A DNA stretch of 64,000 bases from CAVTHK01 sp964552235. GTDB lineage: Bacteria > Spirochaetota > Spirochaetia > SZUA-6 > CAVTHK01. A program made the translations under genes and the position numbers. This document shows, piece after piece, positions 54,823 through 62,723 of the stretch; position 1 is the stretch's first letter; every line of letters begins with the position of its first letter. The stretch lies in NCBI GenBank assembly GCA_964552235.1, contig CAZKGO010000011.1, positions 1-64,000 of the forward strand. Direction: 5' to 3'. Under the pieces are notes generated by a model. The model was not told where the DNA came from. It did not search any database and saw only the letters and a program-made list of their open reading frames with translations.

Positions 54823-55416
54823 GTGACCGTCGGCGTCCTTGCCCTGCAGGGGGATTTCGCGCTCCACCTCGAGCATCTGAGGCGCTGCGGGGCCGCGGCG
54901 CGGATCGTGCGCACCGCCGAGGAACTCGCGGACTGCGATGGGCTGGTGATCCCGGGAGGCGAGAGCACCACCATCGGCAAGCTCATGGAGCGGATGCGCC
55001 TGCTGCCGATCCTCAAGCAGCGGATCGCCGGGGGCATGCCCGTCTACGGCACCTGCGCGGGCGCCATTCTGCTCGCCCGTGTGATCATCGACAGCAACCA
55101 GGCGCGCATCGGCGCCATGGACATCACCATCGCCCGCAACGCGTACGGTCGGCAGGTCGACAGCTTCGAGGCCGATCTGGCGGTTCCCGCCCTCGGGCCC
55201 GCGCCGGTGCGGGGCGTCTTTATCCGGGCGCCGATCATCGAGGCGGTCGGGCCCGGAGTCGAAGTCCTGGCCCGCTTCGAAGAGCGGGCCGTGCTCGCGC
55301 GCGAGCGCGCCATGCTGGCCGGCACCTTTCACCCGGAGCTGACCGACGACGTGCGCGTGCATCGCTGCTTCGTGGAAATGGTAGCCGCGCGAGCCGGCGC
55401 GCAGCGTCGATCCTGA
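54823..55416 (+). CDS. pdxT: Pyridoxal 5'-phosphate synthase, glutaminase subunit PdxT
   Basis: Class I glutamine amidotransferase subunit supplying ammonia to PdxS, 197 residues. The nucleophile Cys78 is in YGTCAGAI; the His/Glu pair is in FHPEL. The N-terminus VGVLALQGDFALHLEHL is characteristic. GTG start. Confidence 0.96.
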   Translation: MTVGVLALQGDFALHLEHLRRCGAAARIVRTAEELADCDGLVIPGGESTTIGKLMERMRLLPILKQRIAGGMPVYGTCAGAILLARVIIDSNQARIGAMDITIARNAYGRQVDSFEADLAVPALGPAPVRGVFIRAPIIEAVGPGVEVLARFEERAVLARERAMLAGTFHPELTDDVRVHRCFVEMVAARAGAQRRS

Positions 55417-55441
55417 CACGTCTGCTCCCTCCTGTTATACT
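55413..55441 (+). promoter_or_regulatory. pcrA/uvrD-type helicase promoter, nearly leaderless
   Basis: CTGACA, 17 bases, TATACT (five of six matches in each), nine bases before a TTG start codon. Confidence 0.62.
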
Positions 55442-55450
55442 GGCGGCGTC

Positions 55451-57559
55451 TTGAGAGAGCTCGAGCGGCTGAACGCGGAGCAAAGGAGCGCCGTGCTCCA
55501 CGCCGGACGGCCCCTGCTGATCCTGGCGGGCGCCGGCTCAGGCAAGACGCGCGTCATCACGACCAAGATCGCCTACCTTGTGGCCGAGCAGGGGGTCGAT
55601 CCGCGCTCGATCCTGGCCGTCACCTTTACGAACAAGGCCGCCGCAGAGATGCGCGAGCGCGTGCTCGCCCTGGCAGCCCGCGCGGGCGACGTGATGATAC
55701 GCACCTTCCACGCCTTCGGCGCCTGGCTCCTGCGCAGGCACGCGGCTCTCGCCGGGCTGCCCGACCGGTTCGCGATCTACGACGAGGAGGACCAGCTCGC
55801 CCTGCTCAAGGCGGTGGCGGGCGAGGCGGAAACCAGGGGCGAGCTGCGGCCGATCGTCTCGGCGATCGCCCGCGCCAAGGACCGGTGCCTCACTCCTGCC
55901 GACGATCTGGCCGGTCTCTCGACTGATCCCCGGCTGCCCGACCTCTACGCCCGCTACCAGGAGCGGCTCGACGCCACCGGCTGCGCCGATTTCGGCGACC
56001 TGATCATGAAGCCCGTGCAGCTGCTGCGCCGCGAGACTGCGGTCGCCGAGCGGATACGCGGCCGTTTCCGCGTGATCCTCGTCGACGAGTACCAGGACGC
56101 CAACAGGGCGCAGTTCCTGCTGCTCAGGGAGCTGTACCGCGAAGGCACCTATCTCTGCGTCGTCGGCGACGAGGACCAGTCGATCTACGGCTTCCGCGGC
56201 GCCGAGGTCAGCAACATCCTCGAGTTCCCCGACGCCTTTCCCGGAACCGAGATCGTGCGCCTGGAGCAGAACTACCGGTCCACCGCCGCGATCGTCGAGG
56301 CGGCCACCCGCGTCGTGGAGAAAAACCGCCAGCGGCTCGGCAAGAGCCTGTGGACCGAGAACGCCGGCGGCGCTCCGCTCACCCTAGCGATGCTGGCCGA
56401 CGAGGAGGAGGAGGCGCGCTACTGCGCGGGCCTGCTGGCCGAGGACTCCCCGGGCTCGACGGCGATCATCTACCGCAACAACTACCAGTCGCGCGCCTTC
56501 GAGACCACATTCCGCAACCTCGGCATCCCCTATCGGATCGTAGGCAGCGTCCGCTTCTGGGAACGCACGGAGGTCAAGGACGCCCTGGCGTATCTCGGGC
56601 TTCTCGTCAATCCCCGCGACGAGGTGGCGTTCATGCGGGTGATCAACCGTCCGGCCCGCGGCATCGGCGAGGCGAGCCTGGCAAGAATACTGGCAGCCAG
56701 CGGCGGCGACCTGCTCGAGCGCTGCCGCGCCGCCGCGCTCAGGGGCGCGGCAGCCAGGGGCGCCAAGGCCTTTCTGCAGATCTACGACCGGCTGCGGGAG
56801 CTGCTCGCCGAAGCGCCGCCGCTCAAGGATCTGGCGGCCGCCGTGGTGCGCGGCAGCGGCCTGCTGGAGTACTATGCCGAGCGCGACAGCGAAGAATCGC
56901 GCAATCGTCGCGCCAACATCGAGGAGCTCGTCAACGCCTGTGCATCCTACCCGCCGGGCGAGGCGGGCCTGGTCGAGTTCCTCGAACGCGTAAGCCTCGA
57001 CACGGCCGCCGACGAGGCCGAGATGCGCGACGACGTCGTCACGCTCATCACCGCCCACAACACCAAGGGGCTGGAGTTCGACCGCGTCTTTGTCACCGGA
57101 CTCGAGGAGGGCCTGTTCCCCCACCGGACAGACGACGAGGACGCCAGCGACCTGGAGGAGGAGCGCAGGCTCTTCTACGTGGCCCTCACGCGGGCGCGCG
57201 CCCAGGTGCACATGACCACCTGCGTCCACCGCCGCGTGTTCGGCGCCTGGAAGGAGCGGGCGCCTTCGCGCTTCCTGGAAGAGATTCCGCGGCAGCTCAT
57301 CACCATCGTCGCGGCCCGTAGGGCCGCGGTCGCCACCTACGCGGCGGGGCAGAGCCCGCAGCCGGCCGACGGCGAGGACTACCCGCAGTACACCCCGGGC
57401 TGCGGCGTCTACCACGAGCAGTACGGGCCCGGCACGATCGTGCGCAGGTGGCGGTCGGGGCCGGACACCCACGTGCAGGTGCAGTTCTCCTCCGGGAGGT
57501 CCGCCCGGTTCATCCTGCAGTACGCCAGACTGGAGCGCATCAGTGAAGACCAGGTCTGA
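55451..57559 (+). CDS. UvrD/PcrA-type superfamily 1A DNA helicase
   Basis: 3'-5' DNA helicase in repair and replication, 702 residues. Motifs in order: ILAGAGSGKT (I), FTNKAAAEM (Ia), VDEYQDAN (II), VGDEDQSIYGFRG (III), TAHNTKGLEFD (V), VALTRAR (VI). A C-terminal tail GCGVYHEQYGPGTIVRRW is the Tudor-like RNA polymerase-binding part seen in PcrA. Only a TTG fits as start. It overlaps the next gene by 17 bases. Confidence 0.95.
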   Translation: MRELERLNAEQRSAVLHAGRPLLILAGAGSGKTRVITTKIAYLVAEQGVDPRSILAVTFTNKAAAEMRERVLALAARAGDVMIRTFHAFGAWLLRRHAALAGLPDRFAIYDEEDQLALLKAVAGEAETRGELRPIVSAIARAKDRCLTPADDLAGLSTDPRLPDLYARYQERLDATGCADFGDLIMKPVQLLRRETAVAERIRGRFRVILVDEYQDANRAQFLLLRELYREGTYLCVVGDEDQSIYGFRGAEVSNILEFPDAFPGTEIVRLEQNYRSTAAIVEAATRVVEKNRQRLGKSLWTENAGGAPLTLAMLADEEEEARYCAGLLAEDSPGSTAIIYRNNYQSRAFETTFRNLGIPYRIVGSVRFWERTEVKDALAYLGLLVNPRDEVAFMRVINRPARGIGEASLARILAASGGDLLERCRAAALRGAAARGAKAFLQIYDRLRELLAEAPPLKDLAAAVVRGSGLLEYYAERDSEESRNRRANIEELVNACASYPPGEAGLVEFLERVSLDTAADEAEMRDDVVTLITAHNTKGLEFDRVFVTGLEEGLFPHRTDDEDASDLEEERRLFYVALTRARAQVHMTTCVHRRVFGAWKERAPSRFLEEIPRQLITIVAARRAAVATYAAGQSPQPADGEDYPQYTPGCGVYHEQYGPGTIVRRWRSGPDTHVQVQFSSGRSARFILQYARLERISEDQV

Positions 57560-58373
57560 GCCCTCCGACCTCTGGGACCTCGTGCCCGTCATGAGGCGGG
57601 CGCGCGGATTCAGGCTCTACGATCGGCGCGGAAGGAGGTATCTCGACCTCTTCCTGAACCGTGGCGCCGCCGTGCTCGGGCATCGGCCCTTCCGGCTTCA
57701 GGCCGAAATCAAGAACGTGATCTCCCGGGGAGGGCTGTTCGAGATGCCTTCGGTGTACCCCCTGCGGCTGGCGCGCGCTCTCGGCCGCGCCTACCCTGGA
57801 TTCGAGAGCGTGCGCCTCGCGAGAGACCTCAGTGAGGCGATCACTCTCGCCGCCCGATACTTGGAGTGTGGGAAGGACGAGATCCGCCTCTGCGACCCCG
57901 CCCTGGGCGAGCGGGGCCGGATCGTGCTCGACCGGCCGTTCCTCGGGGAGAGCGCGCGCAGCTCTGCCCTCGAGGCCGCCGACGTCGTGATTCCGGTGCT
58001 GCCTTTCGATCTGGGCGGATCGCCCTGCGCGATGCTGTTCCGGGGGCCCGCTCCGGCAGCCGAGCCGGGGTGGCTTCCGCCCGTGGTGGCCGCCTCGGCC
58101 TTGCGGGCATTTCACGACCTGGCCCGCAGGCAGCCGGCCGCCTGGTACAGCGACGACCTTCTCGCTCGATGTCCGGCGTGGGTCCAGCGAGGGATCTACG
58201 TGGCGCCCCGTTTCGGCGCGCAGCACTATCGCGCCGTGTTCGTCCGCTTCCTGGCGGCCGGGGTGCTGCTGCCGCCCGCCTACCCCGGTCCGGCGGTGCT
58301 TCCGGGAGAGGCGTCGCCCGGGGAGTTGGCGCTGCTGATGCGCCTCTTCGGAGAGGAAGTGCAATGCAACTGA
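57543..58373 (+). CDS. Class III aminotransferase-like protein lacking the PLP lysine
   Basis: A 276-residue protein whose first 80 residues (FRLYDRRGRRYLDLFLNRGAAVLGHRP) mirror the N-terminal part of class III aminotransferases such as glutamate-1-semialdehyde aminotransferase. A Lys-containing PLP site is not evident and the protein is about 150 residues shorter than the family, so it is likely a non-enzymatic relative. Function unknown. GTG start inside the end of the helicase gene, and its own end overlaps the next gene by ten bases. Confidence 0.72.
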   Translation: MKTRSEPSDLWDLVPVMRRARGFRLYDRRGRRYLDLFLNRGAAVLGHRPFRLQAEIKNVISRGGLFEMPSVYPLRLARALGRAYPGFESVRLARDLSEAITLAARYLECGKDEIRLCDPALGERGRIVLDRPFLGESARSSALEAADVVIPVLPFDLGGSPCAMLFRGPAPAAEPGWLPPVVAASALRAFHDLARRQPAAWYSDDLLARCPAWVQRGIYVAPRFGAQHYRAVFVRFLAAGVLLPPAYPGPAVLPGEASPGELALLMRLFGEEVQCN

Positions 58374-58669
58374 CAGAGCTCGGCGTCCTGATACGGCTGT
58401 GCGTCGGGGCCATCGGAACCTTCTGCGCGATCCTCCTCTGGTCGCGCACGCGGGATGTCGCGTGGGTGCTCGTCGCGACCGCGGTTCTCCTGTCGTACGC
58501 GGCGATCATCTTCGATGCCTTGGCCGGGCTCGGGCTGTTCGCCTGGGAGGAGCAGATGCTGTTCGGGGTCCCCGCCGGGCCGCTGACCCGCCTTGTGCTC
58601 GACAACCTCCCGATCCTGCTGTGCTCGATCGCCTTTGTCGTCGTTTTGGCCCGCCAGCGAGTGAGATAG
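58364..58669 (+). CDS. Small membrane protein, unknown function
   Basis: A 101-residue hydrophobic protein with about three membrane segments (residues 5-25, 33-55, 78-98). Not recognised. Translationally linked to the aminotransferase-like gene by a ten-base overlap; the trio helicase - aminotransferase-like - membrane protein looks like one transcript. Confidence 0.68.
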   Translation: MQLTELGVLIRLCVGAIGTFCAILLWSRTRDVAWVLVATAVLLSYAAIIFDALAGLGLFAWEEQMLFGVPAGPLTRLVLDNLPILLCSIAFVVVLARQRVR

Positions 58670-58732
58670 AGAGCCCGCCGTTCGTCGTCGGCTCGCCACT
58701 GGCGGCCCCACCCCCGGCACATCCTGTCGTTT

Positions 58733-58767
58733 GCCCGGGCGCTATGACATCCCTGTCGCGCCCGGGC
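58733..58767. repeat. Perfect inverted repeat upstream of the 58786 promoter
   Basis: GCCCGGGCGC and GCGCCCGGGC, ten-base arms around a 15-base loop. No T-tract. It lies between the stop of the upstream operon and the promoter, so it may be a 3' end or an operator. Confidence 0.55.
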
Positions 58768-58785
58768 TCGGTCCATCCATGGACC

Positions 58786-58813
58786 TTGACACAACGGCGA
58801 AAATGGTTATCTT
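58786..58813 (+). promoter_or_regulatory. Strong promoter for the small membrane protein at 58851
   Basis: TTGACA, 16 bases, TATCTT, with a proper leader carrying AAGGAGAAAGGAA. Confidence 0.65.
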
Positions 58814-58850
58814 AACGTCTGGATTCAGCAAAAGACCAAGGAGAAAGGAA

Positions 58851-59099
58851 ATGGTGGCACTCGTAGTCGGGATTCTGCTCGTCCTTTTTGGGGTCTATGC
58901 CGTGCTGCCGCTGGACTCTCCGGGCTTCCTCAACTGGTCCGGCGAAGTCGTGCAGTTTCTCAAGGGTGCTGCTCCGATCATGGCATTCCTGATCGGTCTG
59001 GTTTCCTTCTTCATCGGCATCGCCGACATCAAGGACAAGATCGAAGCCAAGAAGGAAGAGAAAGAGGACAAGGAGAAGGCCGAACAGAAGACCACCTGA
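58851..59099 (+). CDS. Small membrane protein with a charged C-terminus
   Basis: An 82-residue protein: two membrane helices (residues 2-19 and 38-58), then a charged coiled tail (DIKDKIEAKKEEKEDKEKAEQ) rich in Lys and Glu. Family not known. The ATG at 58851 is chosen because AAGGAGAAAGGAA lies upstream; the longer frame from 58731 has no such site. Strongly promoted, and just ahead of rplM. Base use is less GC-biased than in neighbours, which fits a highly expressed small gene. Confidence 0.75.
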   Translation: MVALVVGILLVLFGVYAVLPLDSPGFLNWSGEVVQFLKGAAPIMAFLIGLVSFFIGIADIKDKIEAKKEEKEDKEKAEQKTT

Positions 59100-59119
59100 C
59101 TTCCGCAACCGCGGTCGTC

Positions 59120-59151
59120 TTGACACGCAACTCCCTGCTGTGGCTCAGTAT
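59120..59151 (+). promoter_or_regulatory. Possible rplM-rpsI promoter
   Basis: A perfect TTGACA at 59120, but the best -10 candidate (CAGTAT) is 20 bases away; GCTCAG is 17 bases away but weak. Confidence 0.38.
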
Positions 59152-59180
59152 CAGCCCGGCTTCTGAATCCGGCTTAACCC

Positions 59181-59609
59181 ATGAAGACTGTATTTGTTAA
59201 CCCCAAGAACGTTGAGCACAAGTGGTATCTCATCGATGCCGAAGGCAAGCGGCTCGGGCGAGTCGCGGTTCGCGTGGCGGACATCCTGCGCGGCAAGAAC
59301 CGGCCGACCTACAGCCCTCACATGGCCGGTGGACAGTCGGTGATCCTCGTCAACGCTGACAAGGTCGTCGTGACGGGCCGCAAGAGCACCGACAAGCTCT
59401 ACCATCGGTACTCGGGCTACCCGGGCGGGCTCACCACCGAGAGCTTTGCCAAGGTGATCGGCCGCAAGCCGACGTTCCCGCTGGAGCATGCGATCCGGGG
59501 CATGCTGCCCAAGGGCTCTCTCGGGCGGCGGCTGTTCAACAGCGTCAAGGTCTACGCGGGTCCGAATCATCCCCACGAGGCCCAGCAGCCCGAAAAGCTG
59601 GATTTCTAG
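59181..59609 (+). CDS. rplM: 50S ribosomal protein L13
   Basis: L13 of the large ribosomal subunit, 142 residues. The opening MKTVFVNPKNVEHKWYLIDA, AEGKRLGRVAVRVADILRGK, the internal HRYSGYPGG and RGMLPKGSLGRRLF are all classical L13. Pairs with rpsI immediately downstream (16 bases), the usual order. Confidence 0.98.
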   Translation: MKTVFVNPKNVEHKWYLIDAEGKRLGRVAVRVADILRGKNRPTYSPHMAGGQSVILVNADKVVVTGRKSTDKLYHRYSGYPGGLTTESFAKVIGRKPTFPLEHAIRGMLPKGSLGRRLFNSVKVYAGPNHPHEAQQPEKLDF

Positions 59610-59625
59610 ACAAGGAGCTGGAGTT

Positions 59626-60018
59626 TTGGCCAAGACGATTCTGTCGCACGGGACCGGACGCAGAAAGACGGCCGTCGCGCGGGTGATCCTTCGCCAGGGT
59701 ACGGGCAAGGTCAAGATCAACGGACGGAAGCTGGCTGAATACTTTGTCGGCGGGCTGGACTCGATCGTCGAGGCTCCGCTCGCTGTTACCGACAACCTCA
59801 ACAGGTACGACGTCGCCGTCAACGTATCGGGCGGCGGAATCAAGGGTCAGGCCGAGGCCTGCCGCCACGGGCTCTCGCGCGCGCTGCTCAAGGCCGACAT
59901 CGCCAATCGCACCGCCCTGAGGGCCAACGGATTCCTGACCCGCGACGCGCGCATGGTGGAGCGCAAGAAGTACGGCCGGGCCGGTGCAAGGCGCAGGTTC
60001 CAGTTCTCCAAGCGGTAG
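59626..60018 (+). CDS. rpsI: 30S ribosomal protein S9
   Basis: S9 of the small subunit, 130 residues, ending FSKR with the basic tail that reaches the P-site tRNA. Signature GTGRRKTAVARV and the internal VSGGGIKGQAEA are clear. The TTG start is assigned because AAGGAG lies eight bases upstream and the N-terminus then matches S9. A terminator-like hairpin follows. Confidence 0.97.
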   Translation: MAKTILSHGTGRRKTAVARVILRQGTGKVKINGRKLAEYFVGGLDSIVEAPLAVTDNLNRYDVAVNVSGGGIKGQAEACRHGLSRALLKADIANRTALRANGFLTRDARMVERKKYGRAGARRRFQFSKR

Positions 60019-60655
60019 CCCCGTCGTAGAGAACGTCACCGAAAAAGGAGCCGGACGGGGGAGGGTGTCGGTTACCCTCTCGGACGGCTCCTCTTTTTTT
60101 GTCCTGAAAGAGGTGCAGCTCTCCGAGGCGGTCTACCCGGGCGCAGCTATCGACGCCGACGAGCGCGAACGCCTTCAGCGGCTCTCGCAGGTCCGCGCGG
60201 CCGTGCGCAGCGCCCTCGGTCTGCTCGCGCGCGCGCCCCATTCGCAGCAGGCTCTCCGCCTCAAGCTCGTGCAGCGCGGCCACGAGGAGCAGGCCATCGT
60301 CGCCGCGCTCGAACGGGCCCGGGAGCTCGGTTACCTCGACGACGGACGTTTTGCCGAGGACTGGCTCAGGCAGCGCCTCGACCGTCACCCCGAGGGTCGA
60401 GCTGCGCTCGTGGCGGGACTCCGGGAGCGAGGGGTCGCCAGGGACGTGGCCGAACAAGCGGTCGCGCGCATGGTCAGCGACGAGGTTGAAGAAGGCTGCC
60501 TGCTGCGCGCCCTCGGCCGGGCCGAGCGCGGTTGGCGAACGAAGCGCCGGACCGGCGCCGCTGACACGGCCCGCCTGTGCGCGCGGCTGCGATCGCTGGG
60601 ATTCCCCGACCGCCTGATCCGCAAGCACCTTCCCGGCGCCGACGCCGTTCCCTGA
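59984..60655 (+). CDS. recX: Regulatory protein RecX, start uncertain
   Basis: RecX inhibits RecA filaments. The family pattern of three-helix repeats is seen in SALGLLARAPHSQQALRLKL and ARELGYLDDGRFAEDWLRQR. Two starts are possible: a GTG at 59984 (35 bases inside rpsI, 223 residues) or a GTG at 60065 (196 residues, normal length), which has GGGGGAGG directly in front of it. A terminator-like hairpin covers the second start and early codons. I favour 60065 but cannot decide. Confidence 0.82.
   Translation: MQGAGSSSPSGSPVVENVTEKGAGRGRVSVTLSDGSSFFVLKEVQLSEAVYPGAAIDADERERLQRLSQVRAAVRSALGLLARAPHSQQALRLKLVQRGHEEQAIVAALERARELGYLDDGRFAEDWLRQRLDRHPEGRAALVAGLRERGVARDVAEQAVARMVSDEVEEGCLLRALGRAERGWRTKRRTGAADTARLCARLRSLGFPDRLIRKHLPGADAVP
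60046..60100 (+). terminator. Intrinsic terminator of rplM-rpsI, inside the start of recX
   Basis: AGGAGCCG pairs with CGGCTCCT (eight bases), with an inner stem GAGGGT/ACCCTC, and then seven T residues at 60094-60100. It covers both the ribosome site and the second candidate start of recX, and its T-tract encodes Ser-Phe-Phe-Val. Confidence 0.6.
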
Positions 60656-60665
60656 GGAGCCGGGC

Positions 60666-61334
60666 CTACTGCGGCGGCGGGGCGAGCGCCGAGAGATCGG
60701 GCGGCGCGAATCCGAACGCCTCCTGCAGCGCGAACCGGGCGAGGTCGAGCACCCTCGCAGCGCGATCTATGATCGCGGAGTCCGACGAAGCGACGACGCC
60801 GCAGTAGTCCTTGAGAGCGTAGTCGGGCGACTCGACCACCTCGACTCGAGCGGCGAACGGCAGGCCGCTCAGCCGGTCGCGCAGGCCGGCCGCCATGCGG
60901 CCCGAAAAGGCGACGGGGGCATCGACGAGCAGGTCCACCCGCGCGGGCGCCAGTTTTCGCATCGCGTCGATCACCGTGCCGACGGCCCGGTCGGTGACGG
61001 GTCCGCTGCGGTAGCTGCCGTGGACGGCTGCCGCATCTCTGACGACTCCATCGTCGGCGAGGAACACGACGATGCCCTTGAGGTAGCTCTCCACCGTGAT
61101 TAGGACGTTGTACCAGTCGACCCCAAGGCAGCGGCCGGCCGCATCAGCAGGCGTCACGAGCCGGGCAGTACGCGCCCAGGCCAAAGCCCTGGGCAGGACG
61201 CCTCGGAATATCAGGTTGCGCTCCCGCGCGCTCAGTTCGTGGTGGTCGCCCACGAGCTTGAGAGCCGCATGCGGCGCGTAGCCCCGTTCGCGGAGGTACC
61301 TGTAGTCGGCGATTGCCTGGACAAAATCGGACAT
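60666..61334 (-). CDS. DUF434-family protein
   Basis: A 222-residue protein matching DUF434: the N-terminal YRYLRERGYAPHAALKLVGDHHELSARERNLIFRGV is its mark, and the C-terminal half has GVDWYNVLITVESYLKG and VHGSYRSG, resembling a nuclease-like fold of unknown activity. Convergent with recX; divergent from the regulator at 61403, whose -35 box overlaps its start. Confidence 0.82.
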   Translation of the reverse strand: MSDFVQAIADYRYLRERGYAPHAALKLVGDHHELSARERNLIFRGVLPRALAWARTARLVTPADAAGRCLGVDWYNVLITVESYLKGIVVFLADDGVVRDAAAVHGSYRSGPVTDRAVGTVIDAMRKLAPARVDLLVDAPVAFSGRMAAGLRDRLSGLPFAARVEVVESPDYALKDYCGVVASSDSAIIDRAARVLDLARFALQEAFGFAPPDLSALAPPPQ

Positions 61335-61361
61335 TGACCTTCTGGATATCCTTGCTATTAT
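61334..61361 (+). promoter_or_regulatory. Promoter of the two response-regulator genes
   Basis: TTGACC, 16 bases, TATTAT. The -35 box overlaps the start codon of the divergent DUF434 gene. Confidence 0.6.
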
Positions 61362-61402
61362 ACAGCATATAGAGAAACGACCTCGGGAAGGATCGACGGA
61401 GC

Positions 61403-62008
61403 ATGGCCAGAGACAGCAAGAGGGTGCGCATCTTCTCGGCCCTCGAGGTCGCCAACATCTGCGGGGTCGTCAACCAGACCGCGATCAACTGGATCAAGAG
61501 CGGCTACCTCAAGGCCTTCACGACCCCGGGAGGCCAGTATCGCGTCTACTCCGACGACCTGCACCGCTTCCTCATCGACCGCGGCATGCGCATCCCGGCC
61601 GAGCTCGAGGAGGCCTTGCGCGAGGAACAGCGGGCCAGGAAGCTCCTGATCGTCGACGACGACGTCGAGCTGAACAACCTCCTGCGCAAGTTCGTGGCTC
61701 GATCGCTTCCGGAGTACGAGATCGACCAGGCTTTCGACGGATTCGAGGCCGGACGGCTTCTGGCGGAAAGCAAGCCCGGCATCGTGATCCTCGACATCAA
61801 CCTGCCCGGCGTGAACGGACACAGGCTGTGCCAGACGATCAAGAGCGACCCGGGCCTGCGCAACCCCATCGTGGTGGCGATCTCGGGGCTCTCGGATCCT
61901 GAAACCGAGACCTCGATCCTGCAAGAGGGGGCTGACTGGTTCTTCGCGAAGCCTCTGCATCTCGAGGACCTCGTGGAGAAGATCAAAGAACTCTCAGGCA
62001 GCTCGTAG
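61403..62008 (+). CDS. Response regulator with an N-terminal excisionase/MerR-like helix-turn-helix
   Basis: A 201-residue protein with an unusual order: a MerR/excisionase-like HTH (residues 10-55, SALEVANICGVVNQTAINWIK) precedes a receiver domain (about 80-200). Receiver residues are Asp85-87 (acidic pocket), phospho-acceptor Asp131 in ILDINLPG and Lys183 in FAKPL. It should bind DNA in response to phosphorylation. No kinase gene lies nearby. Followed by a second receiver-only protein after 11 bases. Confidence 0.9.
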   Translation: MARDSKRVRIFSALEVANICGVVNQTAINWIKSGYLKAFTTPGGQYRVYSDDLHRFLIDRGMRIPAELEEALREEQRARKLLIVDDDVELNNLLRKFVARSLPEYEIDQAFDGFEAGRLLAESKPGIVILDINLPGVNGHRLCQTIKSDPGLRNPIVVAISGLSDPETETSILQEGADWFFAKPLHLEDLVEKIKELSGSS

Positions 62009-62019
62009 CGGGTGCGCCC

Positions 62020-62385
62020 ATGGCAGACAACACGGTCCTGATCGTCGAAGACGAAGACGGCATTCGGCTGAGCCTGCGCGACTACCTCAAGAAGCGCGGC
62101 TACGATGTGCTCGTCGCTTCCGAGGGAGTGGGAGCCATCAAGCAGATACTCGACCACAAAGTGGATCTCATCATCACCGACTACCGCATGGATGTCCTCG
62201 GCGGCGACTACTGGATACGGTTCCTCGCGCGCTTCTGCAAGGACCAGGCGGTGATCCTCACCAGCGGCTTCCTCAAGTCCGATCGCCCCCTGCCTTATCC
62301 CGTCGTTTCCAAGCCCTACGACTACGCGGTCCTGGCCGAGCTCGTCGAGCAGCGCCTGAGGGAGCGGAGAGCGCGTGGGGCCTGA
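62020..62385 (+). CDS. Stand-alone response regulator receiver
   Basis: A 121-residue single receiver. The phospho-acceptor Asp54 is in IITDYRM, acidic residues are in VEDEDG, Thr/Ser81-82 and Lys98 in VSKPYD. No output domain, so it is likely a phosphate shuttle or partner. Its end overlaps acylphosphatase by 11 bases. Confidence 0.92.
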   Translation: MADNTVLIVEDEDGIRLSLRDYLKKRGYDVLVASEGVGAIKQILDHKVDLIITDYRMDVLGGDYWIRFLARFCKDQAVILTSGFLKSDRPLPYPVVSKPYDYAVLAELVEQRLRERRARGA

Positions 62386-62659
62386 AACCCGCGGCCTCTA
62401 CGCCAGAGTCCACGGAGTCGTCCAGGGGGTCGGCTTCCGGTACGCCGCGGTCGGCCGCGCGAGGGCGCTGCACCTGCGCGGCTACGTGAGGAACATGAGC
62501 GACGGCAGCGTCGAGGTCGTGGCCGAGGGTTCGGCGCAAGCGCTGTCGCAGATGCTCGCCTGGCTCAACCGCGGCCCCGCGGGCGCGCGCGTGACGGCAG
62601 TCGACCACCGCTTCGTGCCCGCCGCCGGCACCTACCGCGGCTTCGACGTCGCCTGGTGA
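62375..62659 (+). CDS. acyP: Acylphosphatase
   Basis: Hydrolyses acyl phosphates, 94 residues. The catalytic residues are Arg22 in GVGFRYA and Asn40 in GYVRNMSDGSVEVVAEG. GTG start inside the end of the receiver gene. Whether it dephosphorylates acyl phosphates such as acetyl phosphate (a donor to receiver domains) is an inference from position. Confidence 0.94.
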   Translation: MGPETRGLYARVHGVVQGVGFRYAAVGRARALHLRGYVRNMSDGSVEVVAEGSAQALSQMLAWLNRGPAGARVTAVDHRFVPAAGTYRGFDVAW

Positions 62660-62723
62660 GCCTGAACGCGGCGAGGGCCGGCGTGAGTCGGCCCCCCTGG
62701 GCGCCCGCGAACGCGCCTCCGCC

